The translations under genes were made by a program, and so were the position numbers. A DNA stretch of 22,748 nucleotides. It comes from an uncultured Lactobacillus sp. GTDB lineage: Bacteria > Bacillota > Bacilli > Lactobacillales > Lactobacillaceae. The stretch spans positions 1 to 22,748 of the forward strand of contig CALYQE010000014.1 in NCBI GenBank assembly GCA_945281075.1, read 5' to 3'. The number at the start of each line of letters is the position of its first letter. The stretch's first letter is position 1. Shown here in pieces: positions 9,867 through 17,508 of this stretch. A model generated the notes under the pieces. That model was given only the letters and a program-made list of their open reading frames with translations. It was not told where the DNA came from and ran no database searches.

Positions 9867-10549
9867 AAGGCATTGCACTGTTGGGTGCTCCACAAGCCTT
9901 ATGGCCCAAAGACTTGAAGCAAAAATTAAGCAAAGCAAATACGCAAGAAAATTTACTGATCGGAGTTGATCGGGGCAGCTTGCTATTAACTGAGCTAGGC
10001 TTTGTACCGAACTTGGCCGTGGGTGACTTTGATTCTCTGAAAAAAAGCGAGCTAAACCGAATCGAGGCAGCCGTTTCAGACATTAGATACTCAGTTCCAG
10101 AAAAAGATCTGACTGATACTGAATTAGCTGTTAGATATGCGTTTGAAGACTATCAGGTTGATGACTTGATTTTAATTGGCTCAACTGGGGGCCGGCTCGA
10201 TCATTTTCTATCCAATTTATTTTTGGTTCTTAAGCCAGAATTTCAGTCTTACGCTGAAAATATCACCATTTGGGACCGTCAAAATCTGATTAATTTTTAT
10301 CTTCCTGGAAAGCATACAGTCACCAAAGCGCCTGGATATGATTACTTAGGTGTCGTAAATTTAACAGCTATTCAAAATTTGCAAATAAAAAAAGCTAAAT
10401 ATCAGCTGGAAAATTATTCAAATAGTTTTCCCATGTCTTTTAGTTCAAATGAGTTTCTGCCTGAGCACGATTCTTTTGAGCTTTCATTCGAAAAAGGGGT
10501 CGTGGCGGTAATTCAATCGTGTGATCTTGACCGTTACCAAAATCTCTAA
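9863..10549 (+). CDS. thiN: Thiamine pyrophosphokinase
   Basis: Transfers pyrophosphate from ATP to thiamine, giving thiamine pyrophosphate. The 228-residue product shows the family motifs in order: GVDRG at 34-38, GDFDS at 54-58, KDLTDTE around 81-87 and GSTGGRLDH at 106-114. The C-terminal beta-sandwich domain follows. AAGGAG at 9846-9851 and the 4-nt ATGA overlap with rpe suggest coupled translation. TPP is the cofactor of transketolase and phosphoketolase, which handle the products of the neighbouring rpe. No TPP riboswitch was seen. It is the last gene of the long unit that starts at priA. Confidence 0.94.
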   Translation: MKGIALLGAPQALWPKDLKQKLSKANTQENLLIGVDRGSLLLTELGFVPNLAVGDFDSLKKSELNRIEAAVSDIRYSVPEKDLTDTELAVRYAFEDYQVDDLILIGSTGGRLDHFLSNLFLVLKPEFQSYAENITIWDRQNLINFYLPGKHTVTKAPGYDYLGVVNLTAIQNLQIKKAKYQLENYSNSFPMSFSSNEFLPEHDSFELSFEKGVVAVIQSCDLDRYQNL

Positions 10550-10552
10550 AAA

Positions 10553-10603
10553 CCATCCATCTTTTTAGTACAGATTCATGACTAAAAAGATGGGTGGCTT
10601 TTT
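10553..10603 (+). terminator. Rho-independent terminator after thiN
   Basis: A 17-bp stem (10553-10569 with 10581-10597, one T-G wobble) and an 11-nt loop are followed by CTTTTTGG. It begins 3 bases after the thiN stop and closes the priA-thiN unit. Confidence 0.92.
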
Positions 10604-10610
10604 GGTAAAC

Positions 10611-10639
10611 AAAAAACTGACAGTCAAAACTGTCAGTTT
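10611..10639 (-). terminator. Rho-independent terminator of rpmB
   Basis: Read on the - strand, a perfect 10-bp stem (AAACTGACAG and its complement, 10614-10623 with 10630-10639) with a 6-nt loop ends in a T-run at 10616-10611. It lies 18 bases beyond the rpmB stop and sits back-to-back with the thiN terminator, so the two convergent units are insulated. Confidence 0.88.
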
Positions 10640-10657
10640 AAGGTTATGATTAAAATA

Positions 10658-10843
10658 CTAGGCTCGAGTAACTTTACCAGACTTTAAAGTCTTAGTTGAA
10701 ACCCATACACGTTTTGGTTTACCATCAACTAGAATACGAACTTTTTGAAGGTTTGGCTTCCAAGTACGACGCGATGAATTCAAAGCGTGTGAACGCGTGT
10801 TACCGAAAGTGGTTTTCTTGCCAGTTATATAATCTTTTGCCAT
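10658..10843 (-). CDS. rpmB: 50S ribosomal protein L28
   Basis: Large-subunit ribosomal protein bL28, 61 residues, the normal size. Recognisable stretches are [28 protein letters not shown] and KTLKSGKV. It has no cysteines, so it is a zinc-free form. It is the only - strand gene in the window, set between thiN and asp23 as in Bacillus. The ribosome binding site AAAGGGGGT (complement of 10851-10859) is strong, 7 nt from the ATG. It has its own promoter and terminator, so it is monocistronic. Confidence 0.97.
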   Translation of the reverse strand: MAKDYITGKKTTFGNTRSHALNSSRRTWKPNLQKVRILVDGKPKRVWVSTKTLKSGKVTRA

Positions 10844-10881
10844 TTGCTAAACCCCCTTTACTTGTGTTTTCATACTAAACT

Positions 10882-10910
10882 AAGATAGCATAACTTAATG
10901 AACTTTGCAA
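10882..10910 (-). promoter_or_regulatory. Candidate sigma-A promoter of rpmB
   Basis: On the - strand, TTGCAA (10910-10905) is followed after a 17-nt spacer by TATCTT (10887-10882). The implied start of transcription is about 30 nt before the ribosome binding site. No experimental support is visible here. Confidence 0.5.
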
Positions 10911-10939
10911 CTCGATTAAATTTTTTTGCAGGAGGAATT

Positions 10940-10970
10940 TTGTATTAATACTTGATTACTATGATAAAAT
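10940..10970 (+). promoter_or_regulatory. Candidate promoter of asp23-fakA
   Basis: An extended -10 element TGATAAAAT lies at 10962-10970, with a weak TTGTAT at 10940-10945 (19-nt spacer). It would give a leader of about 35 nt before asp23 that contains a perfect palindrome. It faces away from the rpmB promoter, so the two regions are divergent. Confidence 0.45.
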
Positions 10971-10982
10971 AGATTCATAATA

Positions 10983-10997
10983 TTGATTAATAATCAA
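10983..10997. repeat. 15-nt perfect palindrome in the asp23 leader
   Basis: TTGATTA at 10983-10989 and TAATCAA at 10991-10997 form a perfect dyad around one base. It lies between the candidate -10 and the ribosome binding site CGGAGG, where a repressor could bind. It is AT-rich and short, so chance is possible. Confidence 0.4.
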
Positions 10998-11010
10998 ACG
11001 GAGGATAAAC

Positions 11011-11373
11011 ATGGCTGTTAAAATCAAAACAAAAGATGGCTTAATTGACATTTCTAATGGTGTAATTGCAATTGTCGTTGGTAGTGCAGCTACATCCAAT
11101 TACGGAGTTGTTGGAATGGCCTCAAAAAATGCCATTCGTGATGGCTTTGACGGTATTCTTAATCGTGCAAACTACAAGCGTGGTGTTGTGGTCAAATCCG
11201 AAGCTAATAAAATTACGGTTGATGTTTATATCATTGTTGGCTATGGTTTGAAGATTTCAGAAGTTAGCCGCAATGTTCAGACTAGCGTTAAATTCAACTT
11301 GAAAAATCAACTGGGTGTTGATACCAAGGCCGTTAACGTTATTGTCCAAAGTGTTAAAGTGCTTGAAGATTAA
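11011..11373 (+). CDS. Asp23/Gls24 family envelope stress response protein
   Basis: DUF322/Asp23 family protein (YloU type in Bacillus), 120 residues. Members are membrane-associated or abundant cytoplasmic proteins linked to alkaline shock and cell-envelope stress; the exact role of this paralogue is not known to me. Family segments are visible: GVIAIVVGSAATSNYGVVGM near residues 17-36, an alternating beta-strand region with ITVDVYIIVGYG, and the C-terminal VNVIVQSVKV. There is no membrane segment. CGGAGG at 11000-11005 gives a strong ribosome binding site. fakA begins 20 nt after its stop, and this pairing is conserved in Firmicutes. Confidence 0.92.
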   Translation: MAVKIKTKDGLIDISNGVIAIVVGSAATSNYGVVGMASKNAIRDGFDGILNRANYKRGVVVKSEANKITVDVYIIVGYGLKISEVSRNVQTSVKFNLKNQLGVDTKAVNVIVQSVKVLED

Positions 11374-11393
11374 TCAAGCGGAGGAAAAGAATT

Positions 11394-13052
11394 TTGGTTT
11401 TAAAGGAAATAGACAGTAAAAAGTTTAGAGACATGGTTCGCGTCGCGACCCATAGATTGGGCCGTAATGCAGAGTTTATTAACTCTTTGAATGTTTTTCC
11501 CGTTCCTGATGGTGATACCGGAACTAACATGAATTTAACCATCGAAAGTGGGGCTAAAGCCGTAAGTGAAAACACCAGCAATAATGTTGGCGACTTGACT
11601 GAAAGCTTAGCTAAAGGAATGCTAATGGGTGCCCGGGGCAACAGTGGGGTTATTTCCTCTCAGCTTTTTAGAGGCGTCTATAAAGCCACTCAAGGATTGA
11701 AAACTTTAAATGCTCAAGAGCTGGCAAATGCTTTTTCTAATGGTGTTGCTACTGCCTATAAAGCGGTGATGAAGCCCGTTGAAGGGACAATCTTGACGGT
11801 TGCCCGTGTTGCGGCGCAAGAAGGTGCTAACAAGGCCAATGAAACCGATGATGTCGAAGAAGTAATGAAAGCCATTGTCGAAGGTGCAAAAGCATCACTT
11901 AAAACCACGCCAGACCTGTTGCCTGTTTTAAAGCAAGTTGGAGTTGTTGACTCTGGTGGACAAGGGTTGCTGTTCATTTATGAAGGCTTTTTAGAAGGTC
12001 TTTTGGGTGAAGACTTTGCTGATCGCTATCAACCTGATGAAGGCGAAATGGACGAAATGATTAATGCAATACACCACCAATCCGTTCAATCGCAATTAGC
12101 TACGCAGGACATTAGTAATGGTTATTGTACGGAAATCATGGTTGATTTGACCGCAGACATTCCTGACAAAAAGCCGTTTGATCTTGAAGAATTCAGAGAG
12201 CATTTATCTCAGCTTGGCGATTCGCTTTTAGCGGTGTCAGATGAAGAAGTTGCCAAAGTGCACATTCACACGGAGTATCCTGGCGCTATTTTTAAATATG
12301 GCAAGCAATTTGGTCAATTAGGCAAAATCAAAATTGACAATATGCGGATTCAACATGAAACGATCGTTAATAATAGCGAACAAGAGCAAGAAAGCGTTGA
12401 TTTTGCAGTGATTGCAGTTGCTTCTGGTAACGGTATTCGCAAGTTGTTTGAAAGTGAAGGCGTCAACCGGATCATTTCTGGTGGTCAGACAATGAATCCT
12501 TCTACACAAGATATTATCGATGCAATTAAAAAATCAGGAGCCAAAAAAGCTATTGTTTTGCCAAACAACGGTAACATTGTGATGGCTGCAAAGCAGGCTG
12601 CCGAAGTTAGTGATATTCCAGTTGGAATTGTGCCAACTAAGACGATCTCACAAGGTTTGACAGCAATGCTGTCCTTTGATGCTGATGAATCGCTTGAAGA
12701 CAATGTTAGTGCAATGACTGATGCGCTTGAAGATGTAGTTTCAGGTGAAGTTACTAAAGCAAACCGTGATACCAAGATTAACAACATTGAAATTAAAGAA
12801 AATGATTACTTGGGCATTATTGATGGTGAAATTCAAGTTGCAGAGCCAGATTTGATTAAATCAACTACTGAAATGATTGAAAAAATGCTTGATGAAGATG
12901 CTGAGATCATTACCGTGATGTATGGCAGTGATTCAAACAAAAAAGAGGCAGAGCAGGTCGTATCAGTTCTTGAAAAGAAGCATGACGACTTAGAATTTGA
13001 AGTACATAACGGTGGACAGCCAGTATATAATTTCCTAATTTCTGTTGAATAA
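11394..13052 (+). CDS. fakA: Fatty acid kinase ATP-binding subunit FakA (DhaL-type)
   Basis: YloV/FakA family. In Staphylococcus aureus FakA phosphorylates fatty acids held by a FakB (DegV-family) partner. The 552-residue product is full length. The N-terminal DhaL-like kinase domain (about 1-200) holds PVPDGDTGTNM, with D39 and D41 as expected metal-binding aspartates, followed by GARGNSGVI and SGGQGLL. A middle region and a C-terminal DhaK/DegV-like domain follow. The start is TTG at 11394 with CGGAGG at 11379-11384. No FakB is in the window. Co-transcription with plsX and acpP supports a lipid role. recG starts 2 nt after the stop. Confidence 0.92.
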   Translation: MVLKEIDSKKFRDMVRVATHRLGRNAEFINSLNVFPVPDGDTGTNMNLTIESGAKAVSENTSNNVGDLTESLAKGMLMGARGNSGVISSQLFRGVYKATQGLKTLNAQELANAFSNGVATAYKAVMKPVEGTILTVARVAAQEGANKANETDDVEEVMKAIVEGAKASLKTTPDLLPVLKQVGVVDSGGQGLLFIYEGFLEGLLGEDFADRYQPDEGEMDEMINAIHHQSVQSQLATQDISNGYCTEIMVDLTADIPDKKPFDLEEFREHLSQLGDSLLAVSDEEVAKVHIHTEYPGAIFKYGKQFGQLGKIKIDNMRIQHETIVNNSEQEQESVDFAVIAVASGNGIRKLFESEGVNRIISGGQTMNPSTQDIIDAIKKSGAKKAIVLPNNGNIVMAAKQAAEVSDIPVGIVPTKTISQGLTAMLSFDADESLEDNVSAMTDALEDVVSGEVTKANRDTKINNIEIKENDYLGIIDGEIQVAEPDLIKSTTEMIEKMLDEDAEIITVMYGSDSNKKEAEQVVSVLEKKHDDLEFEVHNGGQPVYNFLISVE

Positions 13053-13054
13053 AA

Positions 13055-15091
13055 ATGAGCATGAAAAAGTTGTTTGCTCCCGTTACGGATTTGAAGGGCG
13101 TTGGCACTAAGACGGCTGCTACCCTTGGCAGTTTAGGAATTTATAGCATCTATGACTTGTTGTTTTATTTTCCTTTTCGGTATGATGAATTGCAGTCGCT
13201 ACCTTTAAGCCAGATCATGGATGGTCAAAAGGTAATGCTAAAAGGCATTGTGGCTACAGAGGCTTTTGTTAGTCGTTTTGGTTACAAAAAAAGTCGTCTT
13301 AGTTTTAAGCTTAGAATTGACCATGATGTTGTCATGGTCAATTTTTTTAATCAGCAATGGTTGAAAAATAAGATTGAAGTGGGCAAGGAAATCGCGGTCT
13401 ACGGCACTTTCAATGTTTCAAGGCAGAGTCTTACCGGTTTTAAATTTGTTGCGGCTAAGGAAAATGATAGTGGGATGGCACCGATTTATTCAGTCAACCG
13501 CAATCTTCGACAAAAGAAATTAGTTGATCTGATTAATTTGGCGCTAGATGATTTTTTAACTGAAGTGGAGGATGTTGTTCCCCCAGAAATAAGACAGAAA
13601 TACCGTTTGCTTTCAGATCAACAGATTGTTTTGCAGATGCACCACCCCAAAAATGGTCAGGAAGCTAAACAAGCCAAAAGAAGTGCAATTTTTCGGGAAT
13701 TCTTTCTGTTTCAAACTGAGCTAGCGCTACTAATTAACAATAATGCGCGTAATGCAGGGATTGCAAAAAAATATGATTTGCAAGCAATTGCCGAGCTTAC
13801 CAAGGCTTTGCCTTTTGAATTATCGGCTGATCAAAAACAGGTAATAAACGAAATCTTTGCTGATCTGCATTCAGCCAAGCAAATGAACCGGCTTTTGCAA
13901 GGGGATGTTGGCTCGGGTAAGACAATTGTCGCTGTATATGCAATTTTTGCGGTCATTACTGCTGGCTTTCAGGCTTCCTTAATGGTGCCAACTGAAATTT
14001 TGGCAGCGCAGCACTTTAAGAAAATAACTGAATTGCTGCAGCCTTTGGGGATTCGAACGGCGCTTTTGACGGGGACAACCAAAACACTAGAGCGTCGTGA
14101 AATTTACCGCGAATTAACCGATGGTACAATTAATGTTGTTGTTGGCACCCACGCTTTGATTCAGGAAAAAGTGATTTTCAAAAAGCTGGGCTTAGTGATT
14201 ATTGACGAGCAGCACCGTTTCGGTGTGAGTCAGCGTCAAGCGCTAATTAATAAAGGCAATGTTCCGGATGTCTTAACGATGACTGCAACTCCCATTCCGC
14301 GAACTTTGGCATTAACAGTTTATGGTGATACAGCTGTTTCAGAAATTCGTCATTTACCGGCAGGAAGAAAGCAAATTAAATCAGCATGGAAGACCAGCAA
14401 CCAAATGAAAGAAGTTTATCAGCTAATGCAGGGGCAATTAGACCAAGGCTTTCAAATTTATGCCGTGACACCGCTTATTACAGAATCTGAGGCACTTGAT
14501 TTAAAAAATGCTGAGGAACTGTTTGGAAAATTGCAGCATGATTTTCCAAAACAAAAAGTAGTTCTCCTGCATGGTCAAATGCCTGGAAGCAAAAAAGAGG
14601 AAATCATGGAAGAATTTGCTGCCGGTGAGATAAATATTTTAGTGGCAACAAGCGTTATTGAAGTTGGGGTTGATGTCGCTAATGCCAACCTGATGGTCAT
14701 TTATAATGCTGACCGTTTTGGCATTAGCCAGTTGCACCAATTACGTGGCCGGATTGGCCGGGGAAAGACACAAAGTTATTGCATCTTTCTGGCCAACCCA
14801 AAAACTAAAGCTGGTAAAGCGCGCATGCAAGCTGTGGCCTCAACAACAGATGGTTTCAAATTGGCTGAAGAGGACCTCAAAATGCGTGGTGAGGGCGACT
14901 TATTCGGCAAGGCTCAATCCGGCTTGCCTGAATTTCAAGTTGGCAATGTGGTTAATAATTACGAAACGTTGGTGATAGCACAAAGGGTAGCCCAAGAAGT
15001 GGTCAAAAAAGATCCAGAATTAACAAATTTAACGAATAAAAACCTCAAACAAGTGCTAGAATATAAACAATTACAACAAAATCGTAAATAG
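13055..15091 (+). CDS. recG: ATP-dependent DNA helicase RecG
   Basis: Double-stranded DNA translocase that remodels stalled forks and Holliday junctions. The 678-residue product is normal in length. An N-terminal wedge/OB-fold domain (about 60-150) precedes the helicase core: GDVGSGKT at 283-290, DEQH at 384-387, TATPIPRTLAL and a C-terminal LRGRIGRG. The TRG-type end with KMRGEGDLFGKAQSGLPEF is present. No clear ribosome binding site stands before the ATG at 13055 or the next in-frame ATG at 13061. Since fakA stops 2 nt upstream, re-initiation or coupling is likely. The precise start is uncertain. Confidence 0.96.
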   Translation: MSMKKLFAPVTDLKGVGTKTAATLGSLGIYSIYDLLFYFPFRYDELQSLPLSQIMDGQKVMLKGIVATEAFVSRFGYKKSRLSFKLRIDHDVVMVNFFNQQWLKNKIEVGKEIAVYGTFNVSRQSLTGFKFVAAKENDSGMAPIYSVNRNLRQKKLVDLINLALDDFLTEVEDVVPPEIRQKYRLLSDQQIVLQMHHPKNGQEAKQAKRSAIFREFFLFQTELALLINNNARNAGIAKKYDLQAIAELTKALPFELSADQKQVINEIFADLHSAKQMNRLLQGDVGSGKTIVAVYAIFAVITAGFQASLMVPTEILAAQHFKKITELLQPLGIRTALLTGTTKTLERREIYRELTDGTINVVVGTHALIQEKVIFKKLGLVIIDEQHRFGVSQRQALINKGNVPDVLTMTATPIPRTLALTVYGDTAVSEIRHLPAGRKQIKSAWKTSNQMKEVYQLMQGQLDQGFQIYAVTPLITESEALDLKNAEELFGKLQHDFPKQKVVLLHGQMPGSKKEEIMEEFAAGEINILVATSVIEVGVDVANANLMVIYNADRFGISQLHQLRGRIGRGKTQSYCIFLANPKTKAGKARMQAVASTTDGFKLAEEDLKMRGEGDLFGKAQSGLPEFQVGNVVNNYETLVIAQRVAQEVVKKDPELTNLTNKNLKQVLEYKQLQQNRK

Positions 15092-15109
15092 AAAAGATTG
15101 TGGTGACAA

Positions 15110-16108
15110 ATGAGAACAATTGCAGTTGACGCAATGGGTGGCGAAAATGCGCCTAAAGCTATTGTCCAAGCCGTTTTACAGGCAAAGGAAGAATTACCTG
15201 AGACCAGCTTTATTTTGTTTGGTGATCAAGCGCAAATCACAAAATTGGTTGGCAATAATAACGAACGGATAGAAGTGGTTGCCACTTCGGAAGTAATCAG
15301 TGATGAAGATGAACCTGTGAAGGCGATTCGGACCAAGAAGGACTCATCACTTGTCGTGGCGGCACAATTTGTGAAGCAGGGCAAGGCTGATGCCTTATTA
15401 TCTTTAGGAAACAGTGGTTCAATCTTAGCAGCGGGAATCTTTATTATTGGTCGCATCAAAGGCGTTGCCCGGCCAGGTTTTATGCCAACTTTACCAGTTA
15501 AAAATTCGGACGATGGCTTTAATATGATTGATGTTGGAGCCAATGCAATGAGCAAACCGGAATATCTGTTAAATTGGGCGAAAATGGCTTCTTATTATGC
15601 CCAAAAAGTTCGCGGTATTAATAATCCGCGGGTTGCTTTACTCAACAATGGAGCCGAAAGTGATAAAGGCGATGAGCTTCACCAACAGGCATATCAATTG
15701 CTGTTAGATAGCGATTTGAATTTTATTGGCAATATTGAAGGCAATGAACTACTAGAGGGTAAGGCTGATGTCATCGCAACTGATGGTTTTACCGGTAACG
15801 CGGTTTTAAAAAATATCGAAGGAACTTCGTCTGTATTGTTACACTTACTAAAAGACAGTTTGCTAAATAGCGGTTTTTTAGTTAAAATTGGAGCTTTATT
15901 AATAAAAAAAGCTCTGAAGGGCTTGGTTTCCAAGTTTGATGTTGATAAATATGGCGGAGCCGTTTTATTGGGTGTTGATGCCCCAGTAGTTAAAACTCAT
16001 GGGCGTTCTGATCAAAGAGCGGTTTATTTTACAATTAAACAAGTTGATAAAATATTAAAAGAGCACATCGTCGCCGACTTTAGAACTGAATTTGCTGAAG
16101 ATAAATAA
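15110..16108 (+). CDS. plsX: Phosphate acyltransferase PlsX
   Basis: Soluble, membrane-associated enzyme that converts acyl-ACP and phosphate to acyl-phosphate, the donor for PlsY in phosphatidic acid synthesis. The 332-residue product starts MRTIAVDAMGGENAP, the family hallmark. Other conserved stretches are LSLGNSGSILAAG, MIDVGAN, LLNNGAES, VIATDGFTGNAVLK and the C-terminal YGGAVLLGV. The ribosome binding site is weak (GGTGA at 15102-15106). It precedes acpP, whose product supplies its substrate. fapR, fabD and fabG, found here in Bacillus, are absent. Confidence 0.96.
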   Translation: MRTIAVDAMGGENAPKAIVQAVLQAKEELPETSFILFGDQAQITKLVGNNNERIEVVATSEVISDEDEPVKAIRTKKDSSLVVAAQFVKQGKADALLSLGNSGSILAAGIFIIGRIKGVARPGFMPTLPVKNSDDGFNMIDVGANAMSKPEYLLNWAKMASYYAQKVRGINNPRVALLNNGAESDKGDELHQQAYQLLLDSDLNFIGNIEGNELLEGKADVIATDGFTGNAVLKNIEGTSSVLLHLLKDSLLNSGFLVKIGALLIKKALKGLVSKFDVDKYGGAVLLGVDAPVVKTHGRSDQRAVYFTIKQVDKILKEHIVADFRTEFAEDK

Positions 16109-16129
16109 GGCAAATGAAAAGGAGAAAAA

Positions 16130-16372
16130 ATGACTGAAGAAGAGATTTTTACCAAAATTAGCGATATTTTAGCAGATAATTTTGATGTCGATAAAGCACA
16201 AATAACCAAAGATACTAACTTTTCCAGCGATTTGAATGCTGACTCGATTGACTTGGTTGAGTTTATCCTTCAACTGGAAGATGAGTTTGGCTCCGAAATT
16301 TCTGATGAAGATGCTGAAAAGATAAAAACAGTAGGCGATGCGGTTAGCTATATTGCTGCTCACCAAAAATAA
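16130..16372 (+). CDS. acpP: Acyl carrier protein
   Basis: Small acidic carrier of fatty acyl chains, 80 residues. The phosphopantetheine attachment serine is S39 in NADSIDLVEFI. The helical segments after it (LQLEDEFGSEISDEDAEKI) and the acidic composition are typical. AAAGGAG at 16119-16125 stands just upstream of the ATG. It follows plsX by 21 nt and ends the apparent asp23-acpP transcript, though I see no GC-rich hairpin before the opp promoter. In Bacillus the next genes are rnc-smc-ftsY; here the opp locus follows. Confidence 0.95.
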   Translation: MTEEEIFTKISDILADNFDVDKAQITKDTNFSSDLNADSIDLVEFILQLEDEFGSEISDEDAEKIKTVGDAVSYIAAHQK

Positions 16373-16395
16373 TTTCTAAAAAAACGTTTTGCGAT

Positions 16396-16424
16396 TTGCA
16401 TGTAGCCGATTTGATGTATATAAT
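16396..16424 (+). promoter_or_regulatory. Candidate promoter of the oppDFBC operon
   Basis: A perfect -10 TATAAT at 16419-16424 is preceded at 17 nt by TTGCAT (16396-16401). The start of transcription would be near 16431, just before a perfect inverted repeat, leaving a leader of about 60 nt before oppD. Confidence 0.65.
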
Positions 16425-16438
16425 TAGAAATTAAATAA

Positions 16439-16462
16439 ATTTATTAAATATCTTTAATAAAT
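16439..16462. repeat. Perfect 10-bp inverted repeat in the opp leader
   Basis: ATTTATTAAA at 16439-16448 and its exact complement at 16453-16462 are separated by TATC. It lies about 8-31 nt after the predicted transcription start and before the ribosome binding site. It overlaps a 12-nt palindrome at 16434-16445. It could be a repressor operator; as an all-AT RNA hairpin it would be weak. Confidence 0.55.
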
Positions 16463-16492
16463 CTATTGAAGATTTGAGAGGGGAAATGGCCT

Positions 16493-17506
16493 TTGGAAAA
16501 ACAAAGTGATCTCTTGCTAGATATTCAGCATTTGCATACTGCGTACCGTTTACAAGGAAAGTTTTATGATGCTGCAGATGATATTAATATAACTCTGAAG
16601 CGTGATGAAATTTTATCAGTCGTAGGTGAATCTGGATGTGGTAAGAGTACGATAGCTGCAAGTATTATTGGTTTATATGACCATAAAAATACAAAAGTTA
16701 CTGGGGATATTTTGTACAATGAGTTAAATCTGGTGGGTTTAAACGAAAATTTGTTTAACAAGATTCGTGGTAACAAAATTGGAATGATTTTCCAAGACCC
16801 ACTGGCAAGTTTAAACCCATTGATGCGGGTAGGCGACCAAGTTGCGGAAACACTCTATTACCATACTGACATGAATGAAAAAGAACGTCATGCGCGCGTA
16901 ATAGAATTATTTAACCAAGTTGGCATGCCTAAGCCTGAAGAAACATATGCTATGTATCCCTTCGAGCTTTCAGGTGGTTTAAGACAGAGAATTGTGATCG
17001 CGATGGCGATTGCCTGCAAACCTGAAGTTATTATAGCTGATGAGCCAACTACTGCTTTAGACGTAACAATTCAGGCCCAGATTTTGGACCTGCTTGAGGA
17101 CATTCAAAAGCAATCACATTCAGGCATTATCTTAATTACTCATGACTTGGGTGTTGTTGCTGAAACGGCTGATCAAGTTGCCGTTATGTATGCCGGCCAA
17201 GTGGTAGAAAAAGCTGATGTCAAAACTATTTTTGAGCATCCGTTACATCCATATACTCGTTCGCTTTTGAATTCAATGCCTCAGTCTGAGGATGAAGAAG
17301 AAGATTTACACGTTATTCATGGGACTGTACCATCATTGAAAAATATGCCGAGAGAAGGCGACCGTTTTGCTGCGCGTATTCCTTGGATTCCTGCCAGTGC
17401 GCATGAAAAGGAACCTGTAATGCACGAAATTGATCCTGGACACTGGGTAAGATGTACTTGCTGGAAGACGTTCCACTTTGAAGATGATGAAGCGAGTGGG
17501 GAGTAA
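16493..17506 (+). CDS. oppD: Oligopeptide ABC transporter ATP-binding protein OppD
   Basis: One of two ATPases driving peptide import. The 337-residue product has Walker A GESGCGKS at 45-52, signature LSGGLRQR at 159-166 (usual LSGGMRQR), Walker B with D183 and E184, and the switch histidine H217. The C-terminal oligopeptide extension contains GHWVRCTC but lacks most of the cysteines that OppD/DppD proteins usually carry there. The start is TTG at 16493, with GAGAGGGG at 16476-16483. It heads a tight oppD-oppF-oppB-oppC unit with gaps of 2, 2 and 11 nt. Confidence 0.95.
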   Translation: MEKQSDLLLDIQHLHTAYRLQGKFYDAADDINITLKRDEILSVVGESGCGKSTIAASIIGLYDHKNTKVTGDILYNELNLVGLNENLFNKIRGNKIGMIFQDPLASLNPLMRVGDQVAETLYYHTDMNEKERHARVIELFNQVGMPKPEETYAMYPFELSGGLRQRIVIAMAIACKPEVIIADEPTTALDVTIQAQILDLLEDIQKQSHSGIILITHDLGVVAETADQVAVMYAGQVVEKADVKTIFEHPLHPYTRSLLNSMPQSEDEEEDLHVIHGTVPSLKNMPREGDRFAARIPWIPASAHEKEPVMHEIDPGHWVRCTCWKTFHFEDDEASGE

Positions 17507-17508
17507 TT

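Noticed and set aside
10696..10878. 60-codon + strand frame opposite rpmB
   Set aside because: It is antisense to a clear L28 gene with its own promoter, ribosome binding site and terminator.
16486..16509. Seven-codon ATG frame overlapping the oppD start, a possible leader peptide
   Set aside because: The ribosome binding site is only 2 nt from this ATG, too close for efficient use, and the peptide has no run of regulatory codons. The TTG at 16493 is better placed.
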